A stretch of DNA of 64,000 bases from Chromohalobacter sp. 11-W (lineage in GTDB: Bacteria; Pseudomonadota; Gammaproteobacteria; Pseudomonadales; Halomonadaceae): the NCBI RefSeq assembly GCF_029889905.1, contig NZ_JARANZ010000003.1:124001-188000 (forward strand). The letters are read 5' to 3'. Below, piece after piece: positions 7,898 to 16,531 of this stretch. Positions within the stretch are counted from its first letter, which is position 1; each line of letters opens with the position of its first letter. A model generated the notes under the pieces. It was not told where the DNA came from. It made no database searches and saw only the letters and a program-made list of their open reading frames with translations. Made by a program: the position numbers and the translations under genes.

Positions 7898-9628
7898 ATG
7901 TCTCTGAATGTTCCCAAGATTGCTACCGGTTTACGCGCAGCATGGCGAGAGGGTTACGGACTCACCGACCTGCGTAAGGATGTGATGGCAGGCCTGACCG
8001 TTGGCACTGTGGCCGTGCCACTATCGATGGCGTTGGCGATCGCCACCGGCGTGCCTCCCCAGCACGGGCTTTACACAGCCATTGTTGCCGGTGTCATCAT
8101 TGCGTTGACTGGAGGGGCGCGTTTCAACGTCTCCGGGCCGACGGCAGCTTTCGTCGTTATCCTCTTTCCCATCGTTCAGCAGTACGGCCTAGGTGGCTTG
8201 TTGATTGCCTCGATGATGGCTGGTGTCATCCTGGTGGCATTGGGTGTCACACGCATGGGACGCCTCATTGAGTTCGTACCTTACCCAGTAGTGCTGGGCT
8301 TCACGGCAGGAATTGCAGTCGTGATCGCAGTCTTGCAAATACCTGATTTTCTGGGCTTGAGTGTGGGCCAGCTCAGCGAACATTTTGTCGAGAACCTGGG
8401 ACGAATTGCCACCTCGCTCCACACCATCAACCCACTTGAACTGAGCATCGGGGTATTGACGCTCACCGTCATGCTGCTGTGGTCACGCCTGCATCTGCCC
8501 CTTCCGGCACCTCTGGTTGGTTTGGTCGTCGGTGCCATCACAGCTTATGGCATCAACCAATGGTTCGGTGGCCCCGGTAACGAAAGCGTTGTGGAAACAA
8601 TCGCCTCACGCTTTACCTGGGAGGCGCAAGGTGAAGTCGGCAGTGGCATTCCGCCAATAGCACCGACATTCATGGCCCCTTGGCTATTGCCCGGACCGAA
8701 AGGAGAGCCGCTTGAGCTAAACTTCGAGCTCATACGGGCGCTACTGGGACCTGCCTTTGCGATTGCCATGCTGGGCGCCATAGAGTCATTGTTGTGTGCC
8801 GTGGTATCGGACGGTTTGACGAAGACTAAGCACGACCCGAATGCCGAGCTGATTGGTCAGGGCCTGGGCAACATCGTCGCACCACTCTTCGGTGGTATTA
8901 CGGCCACCGCCGCCATTGCGCGAACCGCGACCAATATTCGTAGTGGCGCCCGTTCTCCCATCGCTGCCGTGGTGCATGCGGTGGTGGTGTTACTGGCCAT
9001 CATTGCGCTGGCAGGGCTGCTGGGGCTGGTACCGATGGCTGCACTGGCAGCACTGCTGTTCATCGTCGCCTGGAACATGAGCGAGGTACGCCACTTCCTG
9101 CATACCCTGCGTTCAGCGCCACCGGGAGACGTGACTATCCTGGTCATCTGCTTCAGCCTCACGGTTTTCTTTAACATGGTATTAGCCGTGGCCGTGGGCA
9201 TCGGTCTCGCTGCGGCACTGTTCATCCGGCGCATGGCCCAATTGACGCAAACCGAGCGCATTAATATCGAGAATGAACCTTCTATCAATGGACTTCCTGC
9301 CGAAGTGGCCGTCTACGATATCAATGGACCATTATTTTTCGGCGTTGCCGAGAAAGCACTCCAGTCACTGCACTTAGTGGATCCCAAGATTCAGACAATC
9401 ATTATCGACATGCACGATGTGCCTAGTATGGATGGTACGGCTATCGTCGCTCTCCAATCCCTCATCGACGATATGCATCACGAAGGGATAGCGCTAGTGT
9501 TGGTGGGGTTACCGACAAGAATCATCGTCAAGCTACGCCGGGCAGGCATTCGGAAAATCTCGGGCAGGCTGACGTACTGTCATGATCTGAAACGAGCAAC
9601 AAAAATTGTGGAGCGTTGGCAGCAATAA
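7898..9628 (+). CDS. SulP-family anion transporter with C-terminal STAS domain
   Basis: The protein (576 residues from the ATG at 7898) is an SLC26/SulP secondary transporter. It has the family start LTDLRKDVMAGLTVGTVAVP, about 10-14 membrane helices between residues 30 and 420, the FNVSGPTAAFVV segment of the anion site, and a cytosolic STAS domain (about residues 435-570) with VPSMDGTAIVALQSLIDDM. Substrates in this family include sulfate, bicarbonate and C4-dicarboxylates; none can be fixed here. A TTG at 7880 would add six residues, but the ATG has an AAGGG site at the right distance. It is the last gene of the 33-bp-repeat-bounded insert and is divergent from the isocitrate dehydrogenase unit. 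Confidence 0.87.
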   Translation: MSLNVPKIATGLRAAWREGYGLTDLRKDVMAGLTVGTVAVPLSMALAIATGVPPQHGLYTAIVAGVIIALTGGARFNVSGPTAAFVVILFPIVQQYGLGGLLIASMMAGVILVALGVTRMGRLIEFVPYPVVLGFTAGIAVVIAVLQIPDFLGLSVGQLSEHFVENLGRIATSLHTINPLELSIGVLTLTVMLLWSRLHLPLPAPLVGLVVGAITAYGINQWFGGPGNESVVETIASRFTWEAQGEVGSGIPPIAPTFMAPWLLPGPKGEPLELNFELIRALLGPAFAIAMLGAIESLLCAVVSDGLTKTKHDPNAELIGQGLGNIVAPLFGGITATAAIARTATNIRSGARSPIAAVVHAVVVLLAIIALAGLLGLVPMAALAALLFIVAWNMSEVRHFLHTLRSAPPGDVTILVICFSLTVFFNMVLAVAVGIGLAAALFIRRMAQLTQTERINIENEPSINGLPAEVAVYDINGPLFFGVAEKALQSLHLVDPKIQTIIIDMHDVPSMDGTAIVALQSLIDDMHHEGIALVLVGLPTRIIVKLRRAGIRKISGRLTYCHDLKRATKIVERWQQ

Positions 9629-9714
9629 TGCATCTAACAAACTAATGTACTTAGCCATCCGAAATAAATGATCGCGCCGCCCCACAGGCTCAGTCTCCAT
9701 CGACACATCGTCTG

Positions 9715-9747
9715 CAACATGACGACTTGCGGCAAGAAGCCGTCGCT
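9715..9747. repeat. 33-bp direct repeat, right copy
   Basis: This copy is identical over 33 bases to 5956-5988. It lies 86 bases downstream of the SulP stop and 67 bases upstream of the gamma-butyrobetaine hydroxylase start. Joining the two copies would put the hydroxylase gene directly behind the CdhR-like gene, as expected for an uninterrupted carnitine cluster. Confidence 0.85.
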
Positions 9748-9814
9748 TGGGGTGTAAAGCTAGACGACGAGTCAGGCCATGCTAGGGCTACGTTTTGTAG
9801 CCAAGGATGCCGTC

Positions 9815-11086
9815 ATGACCCTCTCCACGCCTGCCACCACGTCTGCGAATACGCCCAGCGACGCGCTCCCCGCGACGCCGGATTACGACGCCTGGCCGGT
9901 CGAGGTCGCCATCGCCGAGGTGTGCCCGACCCCGCGCCAGGTGGAAGTGCGCTGGGAGGACGGTCGCACCAGCCAGTACCACAGCGTTTGGCTGCGTGAG
10001 AACGCCGCCGATGCCAGTACCGTCAACCCCGATACCCGCGAGCGTATCCTCGATCTTTCACGCCTCGAAGATTGGCCCACCGTCAGCGAGGCACATCTCG
10101 ACGACGCGGGCGCGCTGGTGGTCGTCTTCGCGCCGGAGCAACGCCGCTTGCGCTTCCACCCCGGCTGGCTGCGCGCACACGACTATACGCATATGGCGAA
10201 GCTCGACGCCCCGCTCCCCCCCGCCACGATATGGAAAGGCAGCGAGCGCGACGCGCCCACGACACTTGATGCGCGCGGCTGGCTCGACACCGACGCCGAT
10301 CCCCTGGCGTTGGATACCTGCCTCGAACAAGCGCTGGAAGCCGTCATTGGCGAAGGCCTGGTGCGGCTACGCAACCTGCCCACCGAGCCCGGAAGTCTCG
10401 ACGCCATCGCCCGTCGCATCGGTCCGCCGCGCGCCACCAACTTCGGCACGCTGTTCGACGTACGCGCCAAGCCGGACCCCGACTCCAACGCCTATACCTC
10501 GATCGCTCTGCCGCCGCACGTCGACCTGCCCACCCGCGAATATCAGCCGGGCTTGCAGTTACTGCACTGTTTGGAAAACGACACCGTCGGCGGCGAAGCA
10601 GTGATGATGGACGGTTTCGCCGTAGCCGAGGCCCTGCGCGAGCGTCATCCCGAGCACTTCGCGACGCTCGTCCGCGTGCACTGGTGCTACGCCAACACCG
10701 CCCGGACCACCGACCATGTGTGGTACGCACCGATGATCAAGCTCGATGACCACGGCGACTTCGACGAAGTGCGCATCGCCGATTTCCTGCGCGGCCCCTT
10801 GATGGCGCCGTTCGAGGATGTGGAGCCCGCCTACGCCGCCTTGATGGCCCTGCAGCGCCTGTTGCGCGAACCCGAGTTCGCGCTGCGCTTCACCTACACG
10901 CCCGGCGACCTGGTGATCTTCGACAACCGCCGCCTGCTGCATGCCCGAGACGCCTTCGATGTCGGCCAGGGCGGCCGGCGTTGGCTGCAAGGCTGCTATC
11001 TCGAGCGTGACGAAGCCCGCTCGCGATTGCGCATGCTACGCCGCGCCCACCGCCAACAACGCGTCGAGGGTCTCGGCCAAGGCTGA
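9815..11086 (+). CDS. Gamma-butyrobetaine dioxygenase (2OG/Fe(II), TauD/BBOX type)
   Basis: The 423-residue protein has the two parts of BBOX enzymes: an N-terminal DUF971-like zinc-binding-type domain (EVRWEDGRTSQYHSVWLREN region, to about residue 100) and a TauD-like double-stranded beta-helix. The iron ligands are His235 and Asp237 (LPPHVDLPTREYQ) and His376 (NRRLLHARDAF), with a 2-oxoglutarate Arg downstream. Known members hydroxylate gamma-butyrobetaine to L-carnitine, which fits the cdhR and cdhCAB neighbours. The start at 9815 has AAGGA at a good distance; an upstream ATG at 9779 is less well supported. The relative trimethyllysine dioxygenase is less likely in bacteria. Confidence 0.85.
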   Translation: MTLSTPATTSANTPSDALPATPDYDAWPVEVAIAEVCPTPRQVEVRWEDGRTSQYHSVWLRENAADASTVNPDTRERILDLSRLEDWPTVSEAHLDDAGALVVVFAPEQRRLRFHPGWLRAHDYTHMAKLDAPLPPATIWKGSERDAPTTLDARGWLDTDADPLALDTCLEQALEAVIGEGLVRLRNLPTEPGSLDAIARRIGPPRATNFGTLFDVRAKPDPDSNAYTSIALPPHVDLPTREYQPGLQLLHCLENDTVGGEAVMMDGFAVAEALRERHPEHFATLVRVHWCYANTARTTDHVWYAPMIKLDDHGDFDEVRIADFLRGPLMAPFEDVEPAYAALMALQRLLREPEFALRFTYTPGDLVIFDNRRLLHARDAFDVGQGGRRWLQGCYLERDEARSRLRMLRRAHRQQRVEGLGQG

Positions 11087-11124
11087 TCCAGTCGCACAGC
11101 GACATCTGCCAATACGAACGAACC

Positions 11125-11146
11125 CGCCCATGGTATGCCATGGGCG
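11125..11146 (+). terminator. Hairpin after the gamma-butyrobetaine hydroxylase gene
   Basis: A perfect 9-bp stem CGCCCATGG / CCATGGGCG with a four-base loop lies 39 bases past the stop and is followed by TTCATTT. It is a plausible intrinsic terminator with a short U tract. Confidence 0.6.
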
Positions 11147-11351
11147 TTCATTTAAAGTGTTGCCTAGTGCACATTCAGCCGTGTGATAACCCGACACGCT
11201 CCCAGCAATGGGGCCGGCGGATAGCAACTCACCCCTTGCTAACCGGCTCGGGAAGCTTCCAACCGGTCGATAATAGACTGCCGAAAACGGCCAGCTTTCA
11301 GACGTCCCGAAAATTACTATGGTCCGATAATTCTGACGTCTGGAGAGATCC

Positions 11352-12266
11352 ATGCCACTGCCTGCCTTGACTCGCTTACTAGTACTTTCAGCACTATGGG
11401 GAGCAAGCTTTCTCTTCATGCGGATTACCGCTCCCGAACTAGGCGCTTTCTCGACGGCTTTCTTTCGAGTGTTGTTTGGGACGATCGGACTAATCGCGAT
11501 TCTCGCCGCACTGAGAGTACCTTGGAACTTTCGAGGCAAAGCTGGCGCCGCGTTATTGATCGGTGTCGTCAACTCGAGGATTCCTTTTGCCATGTTCAGT
11601 CTTGCGGCTCAGGTTCTGCCCGCCGGCTACTCCGCTATGTTCAATGCAACGACACCCTTGATGGGTCTTTTGATTGGTGCGGTCCTGTTCGCCGAACCAC
11701 TGACATGCGAACGCGTAATCGGCGTCGGCTTTGGTTTGGTGGGGGTCGGTGTTCTCGTTCAGATGGGGCCGGTACCATTGAGTACGTCGCTGCTGCTCGG
11801 CGCCTTAGCTTGCCTCATCGCAGCGAGCGGTTATGGCCTCGCCGGGTTTCTTGTCAAACGCTTCATCACTGATCGTGGTGGATTGGATTCTCGTCTCCTT
11901 GCTCTGGGTAGTCAGATTGGCGCGAGCCTAGCGCTGGCGCCCTGGATGTTAGCCGAAACCGCAACACGTGAGTCCCATGGAGCGTGGACCCAGCTCAACA
12001 TATGGGCAGCAATGCTGGTGCTGGGACTCGCTTGCACTTCGCTCGCCTATCTCCTCTATTTCCGCTTACTTCAGGATCTGGGGCCGGTCAAACCACTCAC
12101 CGTCACCATGCTGGTTCCGCTGTTCGGCGTTTTCTGGGGAGCGCTTTTCCTCGACGAGACGATAACGTTCGCTCATGCCCTTGGCGGCCTACTAATCGCC
12201 ATCGCACTATGGCTAATCCTATTCAAAAAGAATTCAACACTTGATGTCTCGAAGCGGGGTCGCTAG
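11352..12266 (+). CDS. DMT-superfamily transporter (EamA domains)
   Basis: The 304-residue protein is strongly hydrophobic with about ten membrane helices arranged as two EamA repeats (residues 7-137 and 150-285), starting LTRLLVLSALWGASFLFMR. Members of the drug/metabolite family at the inner membrane export or import amino acids, nucleosides or other small metabolites. No substrate can be read from sequence. It has a GGAGAG site before the ATG and stands alone between two terminator-like hairpins. The gene is somewhat lower in GC than the carnitine genes on either side. Confidence 0.85.
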   Translation: MPLPALTRLLVLSALWGASFLFMRITAPELGAFSTAFFRVLFGTIGLIAILAALRVPWNFRGKAGAALLIGVVNSRIPFAMFSLAAQVLPAGYSAMFNATTPLMGLLIGAVLFAEPLTCERVIGVGFGLVGVGVLVQMGPVPLSTSLLLGALACLIAASGYGLAGFLVKRFITDRGGLDSRLLALGSQIGASLALAPWMLAETATRESHGAWTQLNIWAAMLVLGLACTSLAYLLYFRLLQDLGPVKPLTVTMLVPLFGVFWGALFLDETITFAHALGGLLIAIALWLILFKKNSTLDVSKRGR

Positions 12267-12513
12267 AAGAGTTGAGCTCCCGGCCCCGCCCTGACCAACA
12301 CGGACCGGGCGCTTCCGATTTCTCCCAGCTCGTCGGCGGCAATTCGACTGCCCAAGTTCTGCGAACACGTTCTGATCGTACGATCTGCCAAGAAATTCTC
12401 CGGGCGACAACACCCTCCCGCCTTTGCAGCTAGGGAGGACGTAATGGTATGCCATGACGCTCGATTCGCCGCCAGCGCCTGGTCGATAACGAGAGTGAAT
12501 AGCCCTATAAACG
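12267..12513. other. Intergenic stretch with no convincing gene
   Basis: About 250 bases separate the DMT gene from the hairpin at 12514. An 87-codon minus-strand frame (12263-12526) can be opened here, but it has no ribosome site, starts inside the terminator hairpin and shows no recognisable protein pattern. It may be a decayed remnant; I see no RNA gene or clear regulatory site. Confidence 0.4.
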
Positions 12514-12540
12514 AAGCCCCCGCCATCGAGGCGGGGGCTT
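12514..12540 (-). terminator. Intrinsic-type terminator hairpin
   Basis: A perfect 11-bp stem (AAGCCCCCGCC / GGCGGGGGCTT) with a five-base loop lies 27 bases after the stop codon of the small minus-strand gene at 12568-12822. The stem ends in A/T pairs on both sides, so it could act for transcription from either direction. Confidence 0.75.
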
Positions 12541-12567
12541 GAAGGAAAGCGTCTGGGCCGAGCCCAT

Positions 12568-12822
12568 TTATGCGGTGTAATCTCCAATGCTACCGCCACG
12601 CCCCACCAATCGCGTACGCACCATATCGAGACGCTCGATAAGCGCAGATTTGTTCTGCCACGTCGCTGGCGCGATTTCGAACTCCTGGGTCTCGTCGTCC
12701 ATTTCCACGGTGAAGCGATCGAAATCTTCATTCTTGGCTTCATGAAACTTGCAAAGATAGGGATGCACTGCGCGGCTGATGATGTCCTTGGCCTGATCTT
12801 TATTGAGCGCTTCGGTTGACAT
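12568..12822 (-). CDS. Small conserved-looking cytosolic protein, unknown function
   Basis: The 84-residue protein is acidic and soluble, with no signal peptide or membrane segment. It starts MSTEALNKDQAKDIISRAVH and ends in a Gly-rich GRGGSIGDYTA tail. A strong AGGAGG site 5 bases before the ATG and a terminator just downstream mark it as a real, independently transcribed gene. I do not recognise the family. Confidence 0.65.
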   Translation of the reverse strand: MSTEALNKDQAKDIISRAVHPYLCKFHEAKNEDFDRFTVEMDDETQEFEIAPATWQNKSALIERLDMVRTRLVGRGGSIGDYTA

Positions 12823-13000
12823 GAATCCTCCTGATTACCTGTCTGGATATCTCGTCCATTGAGGCGCTCGATAACGGCCGCGACGTGATCGCGACCGGAG
12901 CACCACTTTATAAAATAGCCGTGACCCGGCCAGTTGTTAAGTCCAGTCTTTAGCTAAACCTGGCCTGAACCGCTCGAGCCCACCAGGTCCATGAACCGGC

Positions 13001-13486
13001 TCAACCTCGACGAATACCAATTTTGCGACCCGCAGCGCTCGGCCACGTTTCGCCAGCGGCGGGCAACGTGGCGACCGCAGCCGCGACCGGCTCGGGGAAT
13101 GGCCCCGGTCGGCCGCTAGCGATATCGATGCCCATCAGCATCTGCTCGCTGGTCGCCAGCGGGTCGCCAGCGGCGTTGCGCAGGGTGAAGAAGACGTGCA
13201 ACCGCTTGGCATCATGATCGAGCAGCGTCAGTTCGACCGCCAGCGCCTCGCCACGATGCGCTTGTTGTCGGTAGCAGAGATGCGTTTCCAGGGTATAGAG
13301 CGTGTAGCCATGCTCGGCGCGCCCCGCCACATCAAGGCCGATACGCGCCATCAACGCCTCGACGGCCAACGAGAACACCCGCGCGTACTCGGCATCGTTC
13401 ATGTGGCCGTTGTAGTCGACCCAGGTGTCGGCCACCCGGGTTTGAAACAGTGGGTCGAACAGTGGACTGGCTGGCGTCTGGCTCAT
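13001..13486 (-). CDS. cdhB: Betainyl-CoA thioesterase-like hotdog protein
   Basis: The 161-residue protein has the 4-hydroxybenzoyl-CoA-thioesterase hotdog fold, with the diagnostic strand-helix start TWVDYNGHMNDAEYARVF, which carries the catalytic Asp. It is the last gene of a three-gene unit after a 3-dehydrocarnitine cleavage enzyme and carnitine dehydrogenase; its ATG overlaps the upstream stop (TGATG). In Pseudomonas the corresponding protein CdhB hydrolyses betainyl-CoA to glycine betaine and CoA, completing carnitine breakdown. The fold is clear; the substrate is inferred from the operon. The C-terminal 30 residues are Pro/Gly-rich and look unstructured. Confidence 0.82.
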   Translation of the reverse strand: MSQTPASPLFDPLFQTRVADTWVDYNGHMNDAEYARVFSLAVEALMARIGLDVAGRAEHGYTLYTLETHLCYRQQAHRGEALAVELTLLDHDAKRLHVFFTLRNAAGDPLATSEQMLMGIDIASGRPGPFPEPVAAAVATLPAAGETWPSAAGRKIGIRRG

Positions 13487-14487
13487 CAGATGCGCCCCTC
13501 GAGCCCTTCCGCTTCCGGCCAGTACTTGCGCGTCAACGCCAACAGCTCGGTGAGGAAGGCGTCACGCCGCGTTTCCAGTTCAGCGACACTGCGCCCGGCG
13601 GCCTGATGCTCGCAACCGTCGGCGACCTTCTCGATCAGCTCATCGGTCAGTTCCGGCGCTTCGAGCTTGGTCCACGGCAACTTCAGCGCCGGCCCGAACT
13701 GATGCAGCATGTGGCGCATGCCACCCTCGCCACCGGCCAGGTGGAAGGTCAGGAAGGTGCCCATCAGCGACCAGCGCAAGCCACAGCCATAGACCACGGC
13801 GGCATCGATTTCTTCGGTGGTGGCGACGCCGTCGTTAACCAGATGCAGCGCCTCGCGCCACAGCGCTTCCATCAGACGGTCGGCGACGTGCCCCTCGATC
13901 TCGCGGCGCACAACCAGTGGCCGCATGCCCAGCGCGGCGTACTGCGACCGGGCGCGCGCGGTGACGACTGGCGCAGTATGCTCGCCACCCACCAGTTCGA
14001 CCAACGGCAGCAGATACACCGGATTGAACGGATGCGCGACGATGACGCGACCGGGGTCGCGCGTGCAGGCCGCCTGCAGCTCGCTAGGCTTGATGCCGGA
14101 CGTCGAGGAGCCGATGACCACGCCCTCGGGCGCATGCGCATCCAACTCCGCCAGGACGTTATGCTTGATCTCGAGGCGTTCGGGCACGTTCTCCTGGATC
14201 AGCTCGGCGCCCTCGACGGCTTCGGCGGGCGAGGCCGCGAAACGCAGCTTGGCCGGGTCCGCCGTGTCGGCGAGCCCCATCGTCGCCACCGAATCCCAGA
14301 CACGCGCGACGAACTCACGCGTCGTCGCCTCGGCGCCGGGGGCCGGGTCATAGGCGACGACCTCGCAGCCCGCCGCCAGGGCCCGCACGATCCACCCGTT
14401 GCCGATCACGCCGGTGCCGATGACCGCGACGCGTGCCGGCGTGGCACTTTGTGCGGCCGTGCTTTGTTCAGCAGTCTGTTGAGACAT
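13486..14487 (-). CDS. cdhA: L-carnitine 3-dehydrogenase
   Basis: The 333-residue enzyme has an N-terminal Rossmann domain (VAVIGTGVIGNGWIVRALAA, residues 18-37) and a helical 3-hydroxyacyl-CoA-dehydrogenase-like C-terminal domain. HPFNPVYLLPLVELVGG contains the catalytic His. It oxidises L-carnitine to 3-dehydrocarnitine with NAD. The ATG at 14487 is set by AAGGAGAG 5 bases upstream; the reading frame continues upstream without a start of comparable quality. It lies 17 bases after the cleavage enzyme and overlaps the thioesterase, so the three are one operon. Some carnitine dehydrogenases are fused to the thioesterase; here the two are separate. Confidence 0.9.
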   Translation of the reverse strand: MSQQTAEQSTAAQSATPARVAVIGTGVIGNGWIVRALAAGCEVVAYDPAPGAEATTREFVARVWDSVATMGLADTADPAKLRFAASPAEAVEGAELIQENVPERLEIKHNVLAELDAHAPEGVVIGSSTSGIKPSELQAACTRDPGRVIVAHPFNPVYLLPLVELVGGEHTAPVVTARARSQYAALGMRPLVVRREIEGHVADRLMEALWREALHLVNDGVATTEEIDAAVVYGCGLRWSLMGTFLTFHLAGGEGGMRHMLHQFGPALKLPWTKLEAPELTDELIEKVADGCEHQAAGRSVAELETRRDAFLTELLALTRKYWPEAEGLEGRI

Positions 14488-14504
14488 CACGCTCTCCTTG
14501 TCGC

Positions 14505-15386
14505 TCACGGTTGACGCAGATCGAGCGTCTGGCGAGTTTCGGCCGGCGTCTGGACACGCCCGCCCAGATTTTCGGCGATCGTGGCGGCACGCTCCACCAA
14601 CTGCGCATTGGTGGCGAACACGCCTCGGCTGAGATAGAGGTTGTCCTCGAGCCCCACGCGTACGTGGCCGCCGAGCAGCATCGACTGCGCGACCATGGGC
14701 ATCTCGCTGCGGCCGATGCCAAACGCCGACCAATGGGCGTTGGCGGGCAGCTTGTTGCGCATCGCGAGCATGGTCTCGGTGTCCGCCTCGGCGCCCCAGG
14801 GGATGCCCAGACACAGTTGAAACAGCGGATCGCCTTCGATCAGGCCTTCCTCGATCAACTGCCGCGCGAACCACACATGCCCCAGATCGAAGCACTCCAG
14901 TTCGGGTTTGACGCCGGCGTCTTTGACCAGCCGGGCATGCTCACGCAGCCAGTCGGCGGTATTGAGATAGACCATGTCGCCGAAGTTGAGGCTGCCACAA
15001 TCCAGGGTGCAGATTTCCGGCAGCAGTTCACCGACCGGCGCGTGGCGCTCCGCCGGTGTCTGCAGATCGGTGCCTTCTAGGCCATGGATAACGCCATCGC
15101 GCACCTCGGGGAAGAGATCGCCCCCGCCCCCTGCGGTGATATTGATGACCGCATCGACATCCGCCTCGCGGATGCGCCCCACCGCCTCGCGGAAGTACTC
15201 GCTGGAATGGCTGACGCCGCCGGTTTCCGGATCACGCACGTGCAAGTGCACGATGCTCGCCCCGGCGCGCGAGGCCTCGATGGCGCTATCGGCGATCTGC
15301 TTGGGCGTAATGGGCAAGTCGGGATGCTTGTCGGCCGTATCACCGGCACCGGTGATGGCACAGGTGAGGATGACGTTTCGATTCAT
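14505..15386 (-). CDS. cdhC: 3-dehydrocarnitine:acetyl-CoA cleavage enzyme (BKACE family)
   Basis: The 293-residue protein is a beta-keto acid cleavage enzyme (DUF849, TIM barrel) with the zinc motif [13 protein letters not shown] near residue 45 and the N-terminal [10 protein letters not shown]. In this family the enzyme condenses and cleaves 3-dehydrocarnitine with acetyl-CoA to give acetoacetate and betainyl-CoA. The adjacent carnitine dehydrogenase and thioesterase supply and consume these compounds, which sets the substrate with good confidence. It is the first gene of the operon; the promoter must lie in 15387-15600, shared with the divergent GntR gene. Confidence 0.9.
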   Translation of the reverse strand: MNRNVILTCAITGAGDTADKHPDLPITPKQIADSAIEASRAGASIVHLHVRDPETGGVSHSSEYFREAVGRIREADVDAVINITAGGGGDLFPEVRDGVIHGLEGTDLQTPAERHAPVGELLPEICTLDCGSLNFGDMVYLNTADWLREHARLVKDAGVKPELECFDLGHVWFARQLIEEGLIEGDPLFQLCLGIPWGAEADTETMLAMRNKLPANAHWSAFGIGRSEMPMVAQSMLLGGHVRVGLEDNLYLSRGVFATNAQLVERAATIAENLGGRVQTPAETRQTLDLRQP

Positions 15387-15599
15387 GATGTCTTCCTGAG
15401 CGTCTAAATGGCGGCGCGATGCCGTCGAACGCCCTCATTATCGAAAGTCCGGCGAAAAAGGGATTGCCATGACACGTCATGCGGTTGGCGTTTTACGTCG
15501 CAAGCCTTAGTCCCGTAGCGGTCCTGTATTGCCCGAGGTCAAAACCCACACCCAAACAATGTCCAAAAACCGGCGACGCGACATTGGTCCAAAGACGTA

Positions 15600-15638
15600 T
15601 TGTGTCGTCACCGCGCTATTTATAATGTTGTCTGACAA
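15600..15638 (+). promoter_or_regulatory. Promoter with overlapping GntR-type operator, upstream of the threonate operon
   Basis: A perfect TATAAT (15621-15626) is preceded by TTGTGT (15600-15605, 15-base spacer, slightly short). The palindrome TTGTCTGACAA follows at 15628-15638, two bases after the -10 box. That palindrome resembles operators of FadR-subfamily GntR regulators, and the next gene is one. Binding would block transcription start, which suggests autorepression relieved by the pathway substrate. Confidence 0.55.
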
Positions 15639-15739
15639 ATCCATCAGGGCAACACCGCCATTAGTCGGAGACGCCCCGCACCACCGATGCGAGGCTCGCA
15701 CCACGCCTGGCGGCGACGAACGAAGGAGAAGGAATAGCG

Positions 15740-16495
15740 GTGATCACGAACCACGAGACCCAACCGACCCGTGGCGTCCAACTCTCGGAGCAGGTCGCAC
15801 GACAACTGACGCACGCCATCCATACGGGCGAGATGCGTCCCGGCGAACGTCTGCCCACCGAGGCCGCACTGGGCGAACGCTATGGCATCAGTCGTTCCGT
15901 GGTACGCGAGGCCATTTCCATGCTGCGTAACGCCGGCCTGGTGACATCGCGTCGCGGCAGCGGCAGCTTCGTCGCCGAGGTGCCCACCGTGGCGTTGCGC
16001 CTGGCGATTCCCGACCCATCGCTGCAATCGGTCATCCGTCTTCTCGAACTGCGCCGGGCCCTGGAGGTCGAGGCGGCGCGTCTGGCGGCGCAGCGCCGCA
16101 CGCCGTCCCAATTGCGCCGAATCCGTAATGCCATGGCCGATATCGACGAGGCCGTCGAAGTCGGTGCCGATGGTGTCGATCAGGACATGGCCTTTCACCG
16201 CGCCATCGCCGAGGCGTCGAACAACACGCACTTCACGGCAATCATCGACTTCTACAATCGCTTCCTGCATCACGCCATCACCGTGACACGGACCAACGAG
16301 TCGCTACGCGAAACGTTCATGGCGCAGGTCATCGAGGAGCACCAGGTGATCGTCGATGCTATCGCTCAAGGCGACGAAGAGGCCGCCGCCCAAGCCGCCG
16401 GGCGCCACCTTGAGCATGCCGAATGGCGCCTGCGCCAGGCGCCGACGGATCTGCTGGAACGTATCGAAGACACCGGAGCTGATACGCCGTTCTAA
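15740..16495 (+). CDS. GntR/FadR-family regulator of the threonate operon
   Basis: The 251-residue protein has a GntR winged helix (residues 14-80, including RLPTEAALGERYGISRSVVR and GLVTSRRGSGSFV) and an all-helical FCD effector domain (about 95-230) with the metal/ligand residues in QDMAFHRAIAEASNNTHF. FCD regulators usually bind a small acid. The GTG start has AAGGAG upstream. It reads into ltnD after 36 bases, so it is likely co-transcribed with the pathway it controls. The stop region is part of a 16-bp tandem duplication (16486-16517). Confidence 0.87.
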   Translation: MITNHETQPTRGVQLSEQVARQLTHAIHTGEMRPGERLPTEAALGERYGISRSVVREAISMLRNAGLVTSRRGSGSFVAEVPTVALRLAIPDPSLQSVIRLLELRRALEVEAARLAAQRRTPSQLRRIRNAMADIDEAVEVGADGVDQDMAFHRAIAEASNNTHFTAIIDFYNRFLHHAITVTRTNESLRETFMAQVIEEHQVIVDAIAQGDEEAAAQAAGRHLEHAEWRLRQAPTDLLERIEDTGADTPF

Positions 16496-16517
16496 TCAAC
16501 GGCCGTTCTAACCAACG
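16486..16517. repeat. Two 16-bp tandem repeats over the regulator's stop codon
   Basis: GCCGTTCTAATCAACG is followed at once by GCCGTTCTAACCAACG, one mismatch apart. The first unit contains the end and stop (TAA) of the GntR gene. The second precedes the AAGGA site of ltnD. It looks like slippage duplication. Confidence 0.6.
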
Positions 16518-16531
16518 ACAAGGAACGCGAG

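Noticed and set aside
14487-14895. N-terminal extension of carnitine dehydrogenase
   Set aside because: The open frame continues upstream but overlaps cdhC in another frame and gives Arg-rich, unstructured sequence; AAGGAG supports 14487.
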